In this document: piece after piece, positions 34,160 to 43,034 of the stretch
Position numbering within the stretch: the first letter of the stretch is position 1
Layout: each line of letters opens with the position of its first letter
NCBI GenBank assembly: GCA_964436125.1
Contig: CAYTBT010000011.1
Coordinates: 22,952 to 86,951, forward strand
DNA length: 64,000 nt
Direction of reading: 5' to 3'
DNA from: CAYRFF01 sp964436125
Lineage (GTDB): Bacteria > Bacteroidota > Bacteroidia > Chitinophagales > Saprospiraceae
Translations under genes and position numbers: made by a program
Notes under the pieces: generated by a model
Told to the model about the DNA's origin: nothing
Seen by the model: the letters and a program-made list of their open reading frames with translations, nothing else
The model's database searches: none

Positions 34160-35788
34160 ATGGCAAATGCTTATTATATTCCACCTATAGCGGAGAATGA
34201 ACCGGTACTTTCCTATGCACCGGGAAGCCGGGAAAGGGAGGCTTTAATTGAGGCAATCCAAGACCTAAAGCATAGGAATATTGATATACCAATGGTAATA
34301 AATGGCAAAAACGTTTTTACCGATGACAAAGTTTCTATTCATCCGCCGCACGAGCGTAAACATACTCTCGGAACCTTTAATAAAGGGACTAAGAAGCACG
34401 CAGTTCAAGCTGTTAATGCTGCGTTGGATGCCAAGAAAGAATGGGAGAACATGGCCTGGCAAGAAAGAGCTGCTATTTTCTTAAAAGCGGCTGATCTACT
34501 ATCCGGACCATATAGAAGCAAGATGAATGCGGCAACGATGCTCTGTCAAAGCAAGAATGTGTTTCAAGCGGAAATTGATGCAGTATGTGAACTTGCCGAC
34601 TTTTTCCGCTATAATGTGCAGTATATGTCTGAAATATACAACGAGCAACCGGAGAGCTCGGACCTTACATGGAATAGAACTGAGCATAGACCACTCGAGG
34701 GATTTGTTCTCGCAATTACGCCCTTTAATTTTACTTCAATAGCAGGTAATCTTCCTACTGCACCGGCTATGCTCGGTAACACAGTAGTATGGAAAGTAGC
34801 GGAGTCTCAGATTTATTCGGCTGCTGTAATCATGGAGATACTCCAGGAAGCAGGATTGCCTGATGGTGTGGTAAATATGATATTTGTGGATGGTCCTGTA
34901 GTAGGCGATGTAGTCTTTACGCATGAGGACTTTGCAGGCTTGCATTTTACGGGAAGCACTCAGGTATTTCAGACTTTATGGCGTACGATAGGAAATAATA
35001 TTTCCACTTATAAGTCTTATCCACGCCTAGTAGGTGAAACAGGTGGAAAAGACTTTGTTATTGCCCATCCCAGTGCCAATCCGATTGAGGTTGCTACTGC
35101 TCTCGCGCGCGGTTCTTATGAGTTCCAAGGGCAGAAATGTAGTGCTTCTTCAAGAGCCTATATCCCGGCTTCAATGTGGGATTCTGTCAAGGATAAACTG
35201 TTTACAGACATCGAATCCATGAAAATGGGAAGTCCGGAAAACTTTGGGAACTTTATCAATGCCGTAATTGATGAAAAGGCATTTGATAAGATTTCCTCTT
35301 ATATTTCTGAAGCTGCAAAGTCTGATGATGCGGAGATACTTATAGGAGGAAATTACAGCAAAGATGAAGGTTATTTTATCGAGCCTACAGTAATTCTCGC
35401 TAAGTCTCCTAGCTTTAAGACAATGGTTGAAGAGATCTTTGGGCCGGTCTTGACCGTGTACGTATATGAAGATGCTGAATGGGAAGAAATGCTGGATCTT
35501 GTTGATAGCACATCGCCTTATGCTCTTACCGGTGCAGTATTTTCTCGCGATAGGGCAGCGGTAGCTCAGGCTACAGAAAAATTGCGCCATGCTGCCGGAA
35601 ACTATTATATCAATGATAAACCTACGGGGGCTGTGGTAGGTAAACAACCATTTGGTGGCTCAAGAAAATCCGGAACAAATGATAAGGCCGGTTCTGTATT
35701 AAATCTCCATCGATGGATTTCTCAACGTACCATAAAAGAGAACTTTGTTCCTCCACGCGACTATAGATATCCATTCCTCGGAGAGTAG
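34160..35788 (+). CDS. pruA: L-glutamate gamma-semialdehyde (1-pyrroline-5-carboxylate) dehydrogenase
   Basis: A 542-residue aldehyde dehydrogenase that oxidises glutamate semialdehyde to glutamate, the second step of proline breakdown. The start is set at the ATG on 34160 (MANAYYIPPIAENEPVLSYAPGSRER), typical for this group; four codons upstream are unsupported. Visible: AITPFNFTSIAGNLPTAPAMLGN (substrate/NAD pocket), FTGSTQVF, the catalytic Glu in LVGETGGKDFV, the catalytic Cys in FQGQKCSASSRAY, and EEIFGPVLTVYVY. PINDKPTGAVVGKQPFGG-like C-terminal block is present as INDKPTGAVVGKQPFGGSRKSG. The proline dehydrogenase (putA/prodh) is not in the window. A terminator follows at 35908. Confidence 0.94.
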   Translation: MANAYYIPPIAENEPVLSYAPGSREREALIEAIQDLKHRNIDIPMVINGKNVFTDDKVSIHPPHERKHTLGTFNKGTKKHAVQAVNAALDAKKEWENMAWQERAAIFLKAADLLSGPYRSKMNAATMLCQSKNVFQAEIDAVCELADFFRYNVQYMSEIYNEQPESSDLTWNRTEHRPLEGFVLAITPFNFTSIAGNLPTAPAMLGNTVVWKVAESQIYSAAVIMEILQEAGLPDGVVNMIFVDGPVVGDVVFTHEDFAGLHFTGSTQVFQTLWRTIGNNISTYKSYPRLVGETGGKDFVIAHPSANPIEVATALARGSYEFQGQKCSASSRAYIPASMWDSVKDKLFTDIESMKMGSPENFGNFINAVIDEKAFDKISSYISEAAKSDDAEILIGGNYSKDEGYFIEPTVILAKSPSFKTMVEEIFGPVLTVYVYEDAEWEEMLDLVDSTSPYALTGAVFSRDRAAVAQATEKLRHAAGNYYINDKPTGAVVGKQPFGGSRKSGTNDKAGSVLNLHRWISQRTIKENFVPPRDYRYPFLGE

Positions 35789-36212
35789 GATTGATGGGAG
35801 TATAGGAGCAATTTACTCTTATGGAGTATTTATGCACAATAAAGTAGGAGAGAAGTAGTTTTAATCTGTAGAAAGGAGTTTTTTTAAGAATGACACTACT
35901 CAACGATAAAAAGATGGGATTTTTCTCATCTTTTTATTTTTATGCCTAGTTCAAATTTTTATTATCCAGAATTCGCTTGTCACGGACGATAAAATCTCGA
36001 CCTAATTTTATACAATGGGAGTAAGGCTACAGCTACAATCAATATTTATCTGAGCTGGTGGAAGTGCTTGAACCGGTATTGGAATGGGATTAGGTTGAAT
36101 ACTACATTAATGATAGTGTTTTCTTCAATACGTAAGTACTTATCCATAACCGGCAACAGATAATCGGAAATGCCCTATTGTCTATTTTGGGCAAAAACAG
36201 TTCCGATAGAAA
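35789..36212. other. Convergent intergenic region, 424 bp
   Basis: It contains a terminator at 35908-35935, after which nothing is recognised. A loose GCCC/GGGC pairing near 36172-36191 is close to the stop of the thioesterase gene and might act as its terminator. No reading frame has support. Confidence 0.4.
35908..35935 (+). terminator. Intrinsic terminator after pruA
   Basis: AAAAAGATGGGA pairs with the facing arm ending CATCTTTTT around a TTTT loop (12 pairs including one G-T). The stem runs straight into a T-rich tail (TTTTTATTTTTATG). It lies 120 bases after the pruA stop. The A-rich start means it could also work in reverse. Confidence 0.75.
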
Positions 36213-36602
36213 CTACAGTATTGATATTGGATTTTTATTTTCATCAATAGCAACGAAGGTGAAAATACCGTCTATGGCTTTAAAGCGGTGGAAGTCATAC
36301 ATTTCCTCCAGAAAGATATCTACCTGAACTTTCAGAGAAGTATTTCCCACCTCCACAACTTCTGCAATAAGTTCAATAATGGTTCCTGCAGGAATAGGTT
36401 TTAAAAAATCTATACTACTTGAATTGATGGTTACCATTCTTTTCTTGGAAAATCTTGTAGCGCAGATAAAAGCGACTTCATCCATGAGCTGGAGAGCCTT
36501 CCCACCGAATAAGGTGTCGTAGTGATTGGTGGTATTGGGGAAGACGGCTTTGGATAGGGAGGTTATAGAATCTTTAATACGTTTATCTATAGAGTCTGTC
36601 AT
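36213..36602 (-). CDS. Acyl-CoA thioesterase, hot-dog fold (YciA-like)
   Basis: A 129-residue single hot-dog domain thioesterase. Visible: FPNTTNHYDTLFGGKALQLMDEVAFICATRFSKK (the N-H-x-x-T-L-F-G-G helix region with conserved Asp), VTINSSSIDFLKPIPAG, and VQVDIFLEE. YciA/ACOT-type enzymes hydrolyse acyl-CoA. It overlaps the stop of the upstream aspartoacylase-like gene by 4 bp and is the last gene of the minus-strand cluster with two ATP-grasp proteins. Whether it serves that pathway or is a passenger is open. Confidence 0.82.
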   Translation of the reverse strand: MTDSIDKRIKDSITSLSKAVFPNTTNHYDTLFGGKALQLMDEVAFICATRFSKKRMVTINSSSIDFLKPIPAGTIIELIAEVVEVGNTSLKVQVDIFLEEMYDFHRFKAIDGIFTFVAIDENKNPISIL

Positions 36603-37564
36603 TTTTTCTTTATTTTACCTAAATGAATAATTCTCCCTCCGGTTTGGTTGATAGGGCTCGTACTTTTTCCGATGACAATTGCATTGTAAGGAGCATAGTA
36701 ATTGTGTAAAGTCATACCGAAGATGTCTTGGAGATTGGCGATTTCTGTGCCTTTTTTTATAATATCAGTCACGCCTGGATGTACGCGGAGGATTCCGCCA
36801 CCTGAAGTATAAATCCATTCACTATCACTGCAATATATCGTGCGCCGACCTTCTGTCATAGTGCGATAATCAATAAATCCGAGATGAGAAAGCACATTTT
36901 TCAAGCCCTGATAAGCTCTGATAATGATTCTACGCTGAAAGACATTGGGGTTGCCTAGTTCAAGTGTAATCGATGGAATATTAATCGCCGACGCTGCGCC
37001 ACGCAATGTGCCATCATGCGGCGGATTATGGACGACGATTTCCGCATTCATTAAACGCGTTATTTCCGCCGTGACGGATTCTTCCATATCTGCCCTGATG
37101 TAATATGAGTTAATCCGTCCAAAACTAGCGGTATGCAGGTCAATTAAATAATCAAAATTATGAATAATCTTTTCACAGATAAGATGGGCATATACTTCGC
37201 TCACATTACCATCTTTTTTCCCCGGCATAATATGGTTGAGATCGACGCTATCGATAAACCTTCTTTCTTTATTCATATATGCAGGGATATTGACAACAGG
37301 GACGGCAATGATAGCGCCGGAAAGCTTTTCCGGGTCGAGCTTGCGGAACAATCTGTGGATAACGGGAATGCCATTAATTTCATTTCCGTGTACAGCGGCT
37401 GTGATGCCGATGGTTTTACCTGGTTTCCTACCTTTGGCAATCATTACCGGAACGCGAGACGGCATCCCTAGTGCATCGCTGATAAAATTAAGCCAGAAGT
37501 AATATTTTCCAGCAGCAGGGATGGCATTTATGTTGATTTCATTAATAATCGGATATTCTTTCAT
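36599..37564 (-). CDS. Succinylglutamate desuccinylase/aspartoacylase family zinc hydrolase
   Basis: A 321-residue M14-like zinc amidohydrolase. Zinc ligands are visible as His59 and Glu62 in ITAAVHGNEINGIP and His144 in YLIDLHTASFGR; the expected catalytic Glu is Glu202 in ITLELGNPN. The C-terminal ~90 residues form a lipoyl/barrel-sandwich-like beta domain (GGGILRVHPGVTDIIKKGTEIANLQDIFG). Family members cleave N-acyl amino acids such as N-succinylglutamate or N-acetylaspartate. Here it starts 3 bp after an ATP-grasp ligase gene, so the substrate may be an amide made by, or feeding into, the neighbouring ligases. No arginine-succinyltransferase pathway genes are nearby. Confidence 0.83.
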   Translation of the reverse strand: MKEYPIINEININAIPAAGKYYFWLNFISDALGMPSRVPVMIAKGRKPGKTIGITAAVHGNEINGIPVIHRLFRKLDPEKLSGAIIAVPVVNIPAYMNKERRFIDSVDLNHIMPGKKDGNVSEVYAHLICEKIIHNFDYLIDLHTASFGRINSYYIRADMEESVTAEITRLMNAEIVVHNPPHDGTLRGAASAINIPSITLELGNPNVFQRRIIIRAYQGLKNVLSHLGFIDYRTMTEGRRTIYCSDSEWIYTSGGGILRVHPGVTDIIKKGTEIANLQDIFGMTLHNYYAPYNAIVIGKSTSPINQTGGRIIHLGKIKKK

Positions 37565-37567
37565 AGT

Positions 37568-38566
37568 TTATTTAATCGTTGATTGCATTGCATTCCATAA
37601 CTCCACGGCAGCAATCCGCGCAACCGGCTTCCCCGTGAGCTCTTCAGCTGGTCCTATACCTCCGATACTTAATGTGTTTATCTCGCTGAGATATCGCAAC
37701 CCATCAGCATCTTCAAGTGTATCTATGCCGTAGAGGACAATACCTTCATCTGTGACAGCCTCGCTTATTTTTCTGATTATTTCTCTTTCTCGATCTGTAA
37801 CCGTGGTGGAGACTGCCTTGCCACCTTGGGCTACATTGCATAACCAATTATCTTCACCCGGTATGCGGAGTGTACTGAGGAGTAATTTGTCACCTGCCAT
37901 GACGATCCGTTTATCTCCTTTATGCACGTTTTCAAGGAATTTCATCGCTAGTACCGGATAGTCAATAGAAGCAAAGTATTCTGTCGCCATAGAGCGTTCC
38001 AGTTGTTTATTGCCGTTCCAGAAGCCGGATTTGTTCAGACGTACGATACCGTGGCCACCATAGTCCTTGAGGGGTTTAATTACGGTGTCGTAAGCTTTCG
38101 CAAATGCTTGAATATCCTCAGGCGAGTGGCAGATTCTCGAGGGTGGAATAAGCTCGGGGAAGTTGAGCAGATAGTCCTTGGAGCCGGTCTTTTCAATGCC
38201 CAGTGGATTGTTAAAAATTCTATTTGCCGGAAGGCAATTTAACAAATACTTAAAAAATCCATCGGGCAGTGGTCTCGGAATACGGAGGAAGATAAAATCA
38301 TAATCGGAAAGCTTCGCTTTATGCAAGCCTTGCTCAAGAGGTGGATTAATTGTCGAAAAATAAAAATCCGGAGCTGAACTATGAACTGAAAGAATCTGTG
38401 AATTCAATCTAATGAGCGCATTTTCGTTTTCCTTGTTTCCTCGGCTGGCGATATCAATATCTGCAAATACCTCGAGTGAATGCAGTGCACGGACGAGCGC
38501 ATATAATGAGTTCTGGTCGGAATGTTTCCGGTGATCAGTAAGAACAAGCAAGCGTATTTCCCTCAT
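37568..38566 (-). CDS. ATP-grasp ligase, glutathione-synthetase/RimK-like
   Basis: A 332-residue ATP-grasp protein. The N-terminal domain starts LLVLTDHRKHSDQNSLYALVRAL; FIFLRIPRPLPDGFFKYL and IFNNPLGIEKTGSKDYLLNFPELIPPSRIC resemble the substrate domain of bacterial glutathione synthetase. The ATP-binding part has TVIKPLKDYGGHGIVRLN (lysine and glycine-rich loop) and the metal/acid end YGIDTLEDADGLRYLSEINTLSIGG, matching the GshB-type EIN motif. It therefore probably joins a carboxylate to an amine using ATP. The start overlaps the stop of the 479-residue ATP-grasp gene by 4 bp. There is no gshA in view, so true glutathione synthesis is not supported. Confidence 0.75.
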   Translation of the reverse strand: MREIRLLVLTDHRKHSDQNSLYALVRALHSLEVFADIDIASRGNKENENALIRLNSQILSVHSSAPDFYFSTINPPLEQGLHKAKLSDYDFIFLRIPRPLPDGFFKYLLNCLPANRIFNNPLGIEKTGSKDYLLNFPELIPPSRICHSPEDIQAFAKAYDTVIKPLKDYGGHGIVRLNKSGFWNGNKQLERSMATEYFASIDYPVLAMKFLENVHKGDKRIVMAGDKLLLSTLRIPGEDNWLCNVAQGGKAVSTTVTDREREIIRKISEAVTDEGIVLYGIDTLEDADGLRYLSEINTLSIGGIGPAEELTGKPVARIAAVELWNAMQSTIK

Positions 38567-40002
38567 AGCATAATTTCTTGTAAAAGTGCATTATCATCAT
38601 TCATGGAAGCAAATAGGCGCTTACGGAACTTGCGATTGGAGTTGTAGAGGTTGTTGCACATCCTGTCAATAGCAGTCATCGATAGAACAGTCTGAATATA
38701 TGCTTCAATAAGGTCATCGAGTGCCAGCCCTAGTTTATTGAAATCACGTCTATCGGCGAGGAGAAGCCTGCGGGTATCGGAAGCCCAGTTCCCATCTTTG
38801 TCTTTGTAGGAAAGATTGGTGCCGAGGATACTCCAGGAATCATCATCCGGATTGAGATGATCTACTAGTGGCTTCTCAGCACGACGTGCATAAACGCCGA
38901 GTGGGAGAATACCTTGCTTAGTCGATGAAACCATTAATCTGATATCTGCAACATAAGTATTCTGCTTTTTATCGGGAATAGTACCTACATGATAAAATTT
39001 CCCTTTGGAAGTGCTGGAACTCCAGTTGTAATTACCGATAAGGGATTGCACGATGAAGCGATCGTAGGTGAAATCAAGTTTCATAAAATCCTTGAGCTCG
39101 TCTTCATTTACAATCGTGTAAACACCCTGGCCGGCGTTGCTGTATGGAACTTTAATTACGGCATGTCCACCGAGTTTTTCTACCCATAATGGAACTTCTT
39201 GCTTGGATATATCCCAGATTGTTGCCGGCGTCTGGATGGAAAGGCCTGTTTCTTCTATTTCGGCATTGAAAAAATTGTATGCCTTGGAAGCCATCATTTT
39301 GTTTCTTCCTCCTGCGAGACAAGCTATTATAGGATTCAGAATAACGGTTTTGCTATGGAGCGGCAACCTATTCCATGGTTTTTGGGTGAGATAACGCATT
39401 GCTGCCCGGATGGGAATCCACTCCTTATTTTCATCTTGAATGTAGAGGACACCTTCTTTCCATTGGACTCTAGGCTTTGCTTCGGCATTGTAGAAGCTTA
39501 CCAGATGGACCGGTTCTTCCATCAATTCAGCGATAGTCGCAGCATAGCCGCTTGCTTCCATAGGATTTTTATCGTAGAGGAGCGCGAGGCCGCCTTTTAA
39601 TTTACTGCGCTTGGATTTAAGATAGGGTATGAAGGTGTTTATAATTAACTTTTCATAGCTTCCCATTTCCTTGTGGTCATCTTGGAGAGGCATTGATTTC
39701 TGTCCGGAAGGACAGCTGTTATTTTCAATAATAACCATTTTTCCTACGCCATTGGCAGTAGTGACATGAATCAAGTCTGCGCCGGCCCACTTGAAGTATT
39801 TCATTTCAGCCTGAAGGAGATTCTTTAAGGCATTGGAATCGACCTTGGGATGCAGATGGCAATATCTGATAACGATATTCTCGAGATTCAGATTCAGAAA
39901 ATAATTGACCATGGGGTGAATGGTAGCATTTAAAGCCTTGTCATACCAGTGAGCGGACGGGTCAAATTCCCCCGGTTTAAAAATTCTATACGAGTTATCC
40001 AC
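38563..40002 (-). CDS. ATP-grasp-like protein, unknown product
   Basis: A 479-residue cytoplasmic protein. Its C-terminal half contains an ATP-grasp signature: LGGHAVIKVPYSNAGQGVYTIVN (nucleotide-binding loop), FIVQSLIGNYNW, and YVADIRLMVSSTKQGILPLGVYARRA. The N-terminal ~250 residues (YRIFKPGEFDPSAHWYDKALNATIHPMV; IIENNSCPSGQKSMP; GGLALLYDKNPMEASGYAA) carry an Asn-x-x-Pro-x-Gly patch of the kind seen in circularly permuted ATP-grasp proteins. No named family could be assigned. It is followed by the second ATP-grasp gene (4-bp overlap) and starts 28 bp after miaE. Likely an amide- or peptide-bond-forming enzyme (inference). Confidence 0.65.
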   Translation of the reverse strand: MDNSYRIFKPGEFDPSAHWYDKALNATIHPMVNYFLNLNLENIVIRYCHLHPKVDSNALKNLLQAEMKYFKWAGADLIHVTTANGVGKMVIIENNSCPSGQKSMPLQDDHKEMGSYEKLIINTFIPYLKSKRSKLKGGLALLYDKNPMEASGYAATIAELMEEPVHLVSFYNAEAKPRVQWKEGVLYIQDENKEWIPIRAAMRYLTQKPWNRLPLHSKTVILNPIIACLAGGRNKMMASKAYNFFNAEIEETGLSIQTPATIWDISKQEVPLWVEKLGGHAVIKVPYSNAGQGVYTIVNEDELKDFMKLDFTYDRFIVQSLIGNYNWSSSTSKGKFYHVGTIPDKKQNTYVADIRLMVSSTKQGILPLGVYARRAEKPLVDHLNPDDDSWSILGTNLSYKDKDGNWASDTRRLLLADRRDFNKLGLALDDLIEAYIQTVLSMTAIDRMCNNLYNSNRKFRKRLFASMNDDNALLQEIML

Positions 40003-40030
40003 AATTTAAAGTTTTGATATTAATATACAT

Positions 40031-40612
40031 TTAATGCATTCTGTCGCCTCTTAATTCAAGCTTCTTCATAATCTGTGCTTCATATTCCAGAAATTCATGC
40101 CACCGTTTATCCACTTTTTCTCTCTGATTATAAAATCTGGCAAGCTCGAGGAACATGTGATAATGACCGGCTTCAGATACCATAAATTTATGATAAAATT
40201 CTCTGAGATCGGGATCGGCAAGTTCTTGTGAAAGCAGGCGAAATCGTTCACAACTACGCGCCTCGACGAGGGCACAACTGAGGAGTCTTTCTGTGAAACG
40301 GTCGTCTCTTGCACCGCCCTTCTTTTCAAATTTTCTCAGCTGTAGTACATATTCATCTTTGCGTTGACTGCCGAGGGATAATCCACGATCCTTTATTTCT
40401 TTTAAGACCATCCGGAAATGCCCCCATTCTTCTGTTACAACAGGGCTTACTTCATCAACCATTCGTGTTTTATCCGGAAATAATTGAATGAGGGAAATGC
40501 AGGAACTCGCTGCTTTCAACTCACAATAAGCATGGTCGGTTAAAATTTCTTGTAAACTCATCTGAGCAAGGTCAACCCATCGGGGGTCTGTCGGTAATTT
40601 TAATCGTAACAC
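40031..40612 (-). CDS. miaE: tRNA-(ms2io6A37) hydroxylase
   Basis: A 193-residue ferritin-like diiron enzyme that hydroxylates the isopentenyl group on adenosine 37 of tRNAs. Iron ligands are carried by four helices: DHAYCELKAASSC, VTEEWGHFRMVLKEI, ALVEARSCERFRLLS and VSEAGHYHMFLELA, with the E-x-x-H pairs visible in the second and fourth. Oxygen-dependent. It lies 28 bp before the ATP-grasp genes and 26 bp after the 412-residue protein's stop, so all of 36213-41877 could be one transcript. Confidence 0.88.
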   Translation of the reverse strand: MLRLKLPTDPRWVDLAQMSLQEILTDHAYCELKAASSCISLIQLFPDKTRMVDEVSPVVTEEWGHFRMVLKEIKDRGLSLGSQRKDEYVLQLRKFEKKGGARDDRFTERLLSCALVEARSCERFRLLSQELADPDLREFYHKFMVSEAGHYHMFLELARFYNQREKVDKRWHEFLEYEAQIMKKLELRGDRMH

Positions 40613-40638
40613 AAGTAAATTAATTTCTATGTGAATAA

Positions 40639-41877
40639 TTAAAAGAAGCTATCGATACACTGCAATTGCTTTCTTAAAAGATCTACTTTAAAGATATTGT
40701 AATCTTCATATCCCGTCGCCCACACAACGCGTACTTTATCGATGGGGCTTTTCTTTAATCTCCTGGCATCGCGATTGCTCATCTGATAAATAGCGTGGTA
40801 TATTTTCTTGTCAGAACGTGGATCGCTCATTTCCCGGGCATTATTGTAGGCAAAAAAAGCATATAAATCACCATTTAAAGTTCTTATGGTCAATTGGCTA
40901 TTCTTTTTTATGCCGCCGAAGGCAAGATCAGCACGCGGTGAATCGATGTAAAAAACGAGATGCAAGTAATAAATTCCTTTTTGATAAGAGAAAAAGGAAA
41001 AACATTGAATTAAGTCTTTATGAGCAAAATACTTGGCTCTTTTTTCCGGTGTATAGCGGAATAAGAGCTCTTTATCTATTATTGTGCTTATCGCAGAGCT
41101 ATTCACCGTGCTTCCTTGCTTTTTTAAGGAGCAATTATCCCTTAAAAGTTGCTTGCTATAGTTGATTATAGTGGGCTTGCTTCTTCCACTAGTGATGTCG
41201 GTTTGCGGATTGTTTATTGCATCCTGCGACGCTATGTCATCAGAAACTGCATCCGGTAACTCGGGAAGCTCGGTTTTTCGATTTAAAAAATATTCATTGA
41301 CTACTTTATGCACGTCGTTCATGTCCTTCACACCTATTGTGTTTATGCGATATTCTCTCAATGTTGCTGCTTGTGCTTCTGAATTCAATGAGCGTACTCG
41401 TAGGAGTTCATTGAGAAAGGCATCATTCTCTGTTTTTAACTGCCTGACCTGGGAGATTGACTGATTAATGATTTTTAACTTATTACTTAAAATACTCAAT
41501 GCTTGTTGATTCTGTTCTACTGAGCTCTGAGCTTGCTTAAAGTCTTCTTGAACTTTGAGCCGTTCATCAGTGAGATCAAGGAGTTTTTTATCGAGTGTAT
41601 TTCCTTCATCTTGTAGTCGGGAGATAAATACATTGATTAACTTTTCTTTAATAGTCGGCACATTTATTGCATTATCAGAAGATGACGGATTGTCAATTTT
41701 CTCTGTCTTGTGATCCATTTTAAGCAGAGCAGTATCAGCAGGGACAAAATACCGCCAAGAACCATCGGGAAATTTTACGATACGTTCTCCCCGTTCATTG
41801 GTTGTAACAGTCTGACTAAAGCTGTTGAAGGGAATAGCCAATAAGAACAAAATGGGATAGAAGTATATTGATTTCAT
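40639..41877 (-). CDS. Exported coiled-coil protein of unknown function
   Basis: A 412-residue protein from the ATG at 41877, giving a good signal peptide (MKSIYFYPILFLLAIPFNSFSQ). The ORF could extend 23 codons upstream into an extra hydrophobic run, which looks spurious. The mature part opens with TVTTNERGERIVKFPDGSWRYF, a short motif frequent at the start of Bacteroidota exported proteins. Residues ~70-175 form a long coiled coil (DEGNTLDKKLLDLTDERLKVQ; SSVEQNQQALSILSNKLKII). The C-terminal ~150 residues are a compact beta domain (ADLAFGGIKKNSQLTIRTLNGDLYAF). No family name recognised. First gene of the minus-strand run leading to miaE. Confidence 0.65.
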   Translation of the reverse strand: MKSIYFYPILFLLAIPFNSFSQTVTTNERGERIVKFPDGSWRYFVPADTALLKMDHKTEKIDNPSSSDNAINVPTIKEKLINVFISRLQDEGNTLDKKLLDLTDERLKVQEDFKQAQSSVEQNQQALSILSNKLKIINQSISQVRQLKTENDAFLNELLRVRSLNSEAQAATLREYRINTIGVKDMNDVHKVVNEYFLNRKTELPELPDAVSDDIASQDAINNPQTDITSGRSKPTIINYSKQLLRDNCSLKKQGSTVNSSAISTIIDKELLFRYTPEKRAKYFAHKDLIQCFSFFSYQKGIYYLHLVFYIDSPRADLAFGGIKKNSQLTIRTLNGDLYAFFAYNNAREMSDPRSDKKIYHAIYQMSNRDARRLKKSPIDKVRVVWATGYEDYNIFKVDLLRKQLQCIDSFF

Positions 41878-41988
41878 AGTTTTTATGGTGAATATAGTAA
41901 ACATAATAAGAACAATTATCGATTCAAGATACGAGAGAATCATCAATTATAAGCAAGTTTAAGGGGAAATGTATAAAAACTTATAGAA

Positions 41989-42795
41989 TTGTCCAGTTTT
42001 TTAATCGACATAGGCTTTTTTACCATTTCAATATGGGATATTCTGGATATAGTTATAACGGGGCTTTTGATATTTACAGTATATCGAGTACTCCGCGGTA
42101 GCTTAGCCTTCCCTGTGTTTATCGGTATTATTATTATCTATATCTTATATTGGGTTGTGCAATTGCTCAACATGAGCTTGCTTTCAATGATATTTGGGCA
42201 GTTTGTCAGTGTGGGTGTGATTGTCGTGATAATTATATTCCAGCCGGAAGTGAGGCGTTTTCTCTTACTTCTGGGAAATACGACGATGAAACGATGGGGT
42301 GGCGGTGTTATTCAGACTTTATTCAACAAGACTGTCAAGGATGAAGATGAAAGAGGCAAGCGGAAGGAGGTAATGGCAATTAAATCGGCAATAATGCGGA
42401 TGTCGGCTCAGCGTACCGGTGCGTTGATAGTCTTTGTTCACGAATTAAGTTTGCAAAACTTTGCTTCGATGGGCGTAAAACTCGATTCTGAAATATCTCA
42501 GTCAATCTTACTCAGTATCTTTTTTAAAAATAGTCCTCTGCATGACGGAGCGGTGATTATTCATAATTCAAGGATTCATTCTGCATCTTGCATACTGCCT
42601 GTTTCCGATAATAGAAATTTGCCACAGTCGGTAGGTTTAAGGCACAGATCAGCTGTAGGATCAACAGAAGGGACCAATGCAACTGCATTCGTCGTATCTG
42701 AAGAAACCGGAAAGATATCTTATGCTCGCTCAGGCCAATTGATCAGAGATATGTCTGAAGAGGAATTATATGAAGCGTTGATACGGTATTATTAA
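41989..42795 (+). CDS. cdaA: Diadenylate cyclase CdaA (DisA_N domain)
   Basis: A 268-residue membrane-bound cyclase that joins two ATP into cyclic di-AMP. Three N-terminal membrane spans (~15-80) precede the DAC domain. The two hallmark motifs are present: DGA in SPLHDGAVIIHNSRI (residues ~186-188) and RHR in VGLRHRSAVGSTEGTNA (~218-220). The only plausible start is a TTG at 41989 (MSSFLIDIGFF); the next in-frame ATG would delete membrane spans. In many Bacteroidota the gene follows folP; here folP is absent and the neighbour is divergent. A 239-bp gap without recognised features follows. Confidence 0.94.
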   Translation: MSSFLIDIGFFTISIWDILDIVITGLLIFTVYRVLRGSLAFPVFIGIIIIYILYWVVQLLNMSLLSMIFGQFVSVGVIVVIIIFQPEVRRFLLLLGNTTMKRWGGGVIQTLFNKTVKDEDERGKRKEVMAIKSAIMRMSAQRTGALIVFVHELSLQNFASMGVKLDSEISQSILLSIFFKNSPLHDGAVIIHNSRIHSASCILPVSDNRNLPQSVGLRHRSAVGSTEGTNATAFVVSEETGKISYARSGQLIRDMSEEELYEALIRYY

Positions 42796-43034
42796 TTACC
42801 TTCTCACCCTGGAAAGCGCCGGAATTGAAAAAGGAAAGGGAATACTGCATCAACTTGCACAATCTCTTGTAAGGCCTATGTAAACAGTAATGCAATGTGC
42901 TTGATTGTGTATGGTAAGGAATAAAGAGGGATAAGCTGGAAAAGGAAAAGGGCAGAGTTTTCTTTGTCTCTATTCAACATTTCAATGTATTGTGCCGTTC
43001 TAAGCCTAGTTAAATGTAAATTGAACTGAAAAGA

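Noticed and set aside
37568..38566. Naming the GshB-like ATP-grasp protein as true glutathione synthetase
   Set aside because: No gshA is nearby, and the gene is coupled to an aspartoacylase-like hydrolase and a second ATP-grasp protein, so a different product is more likely.
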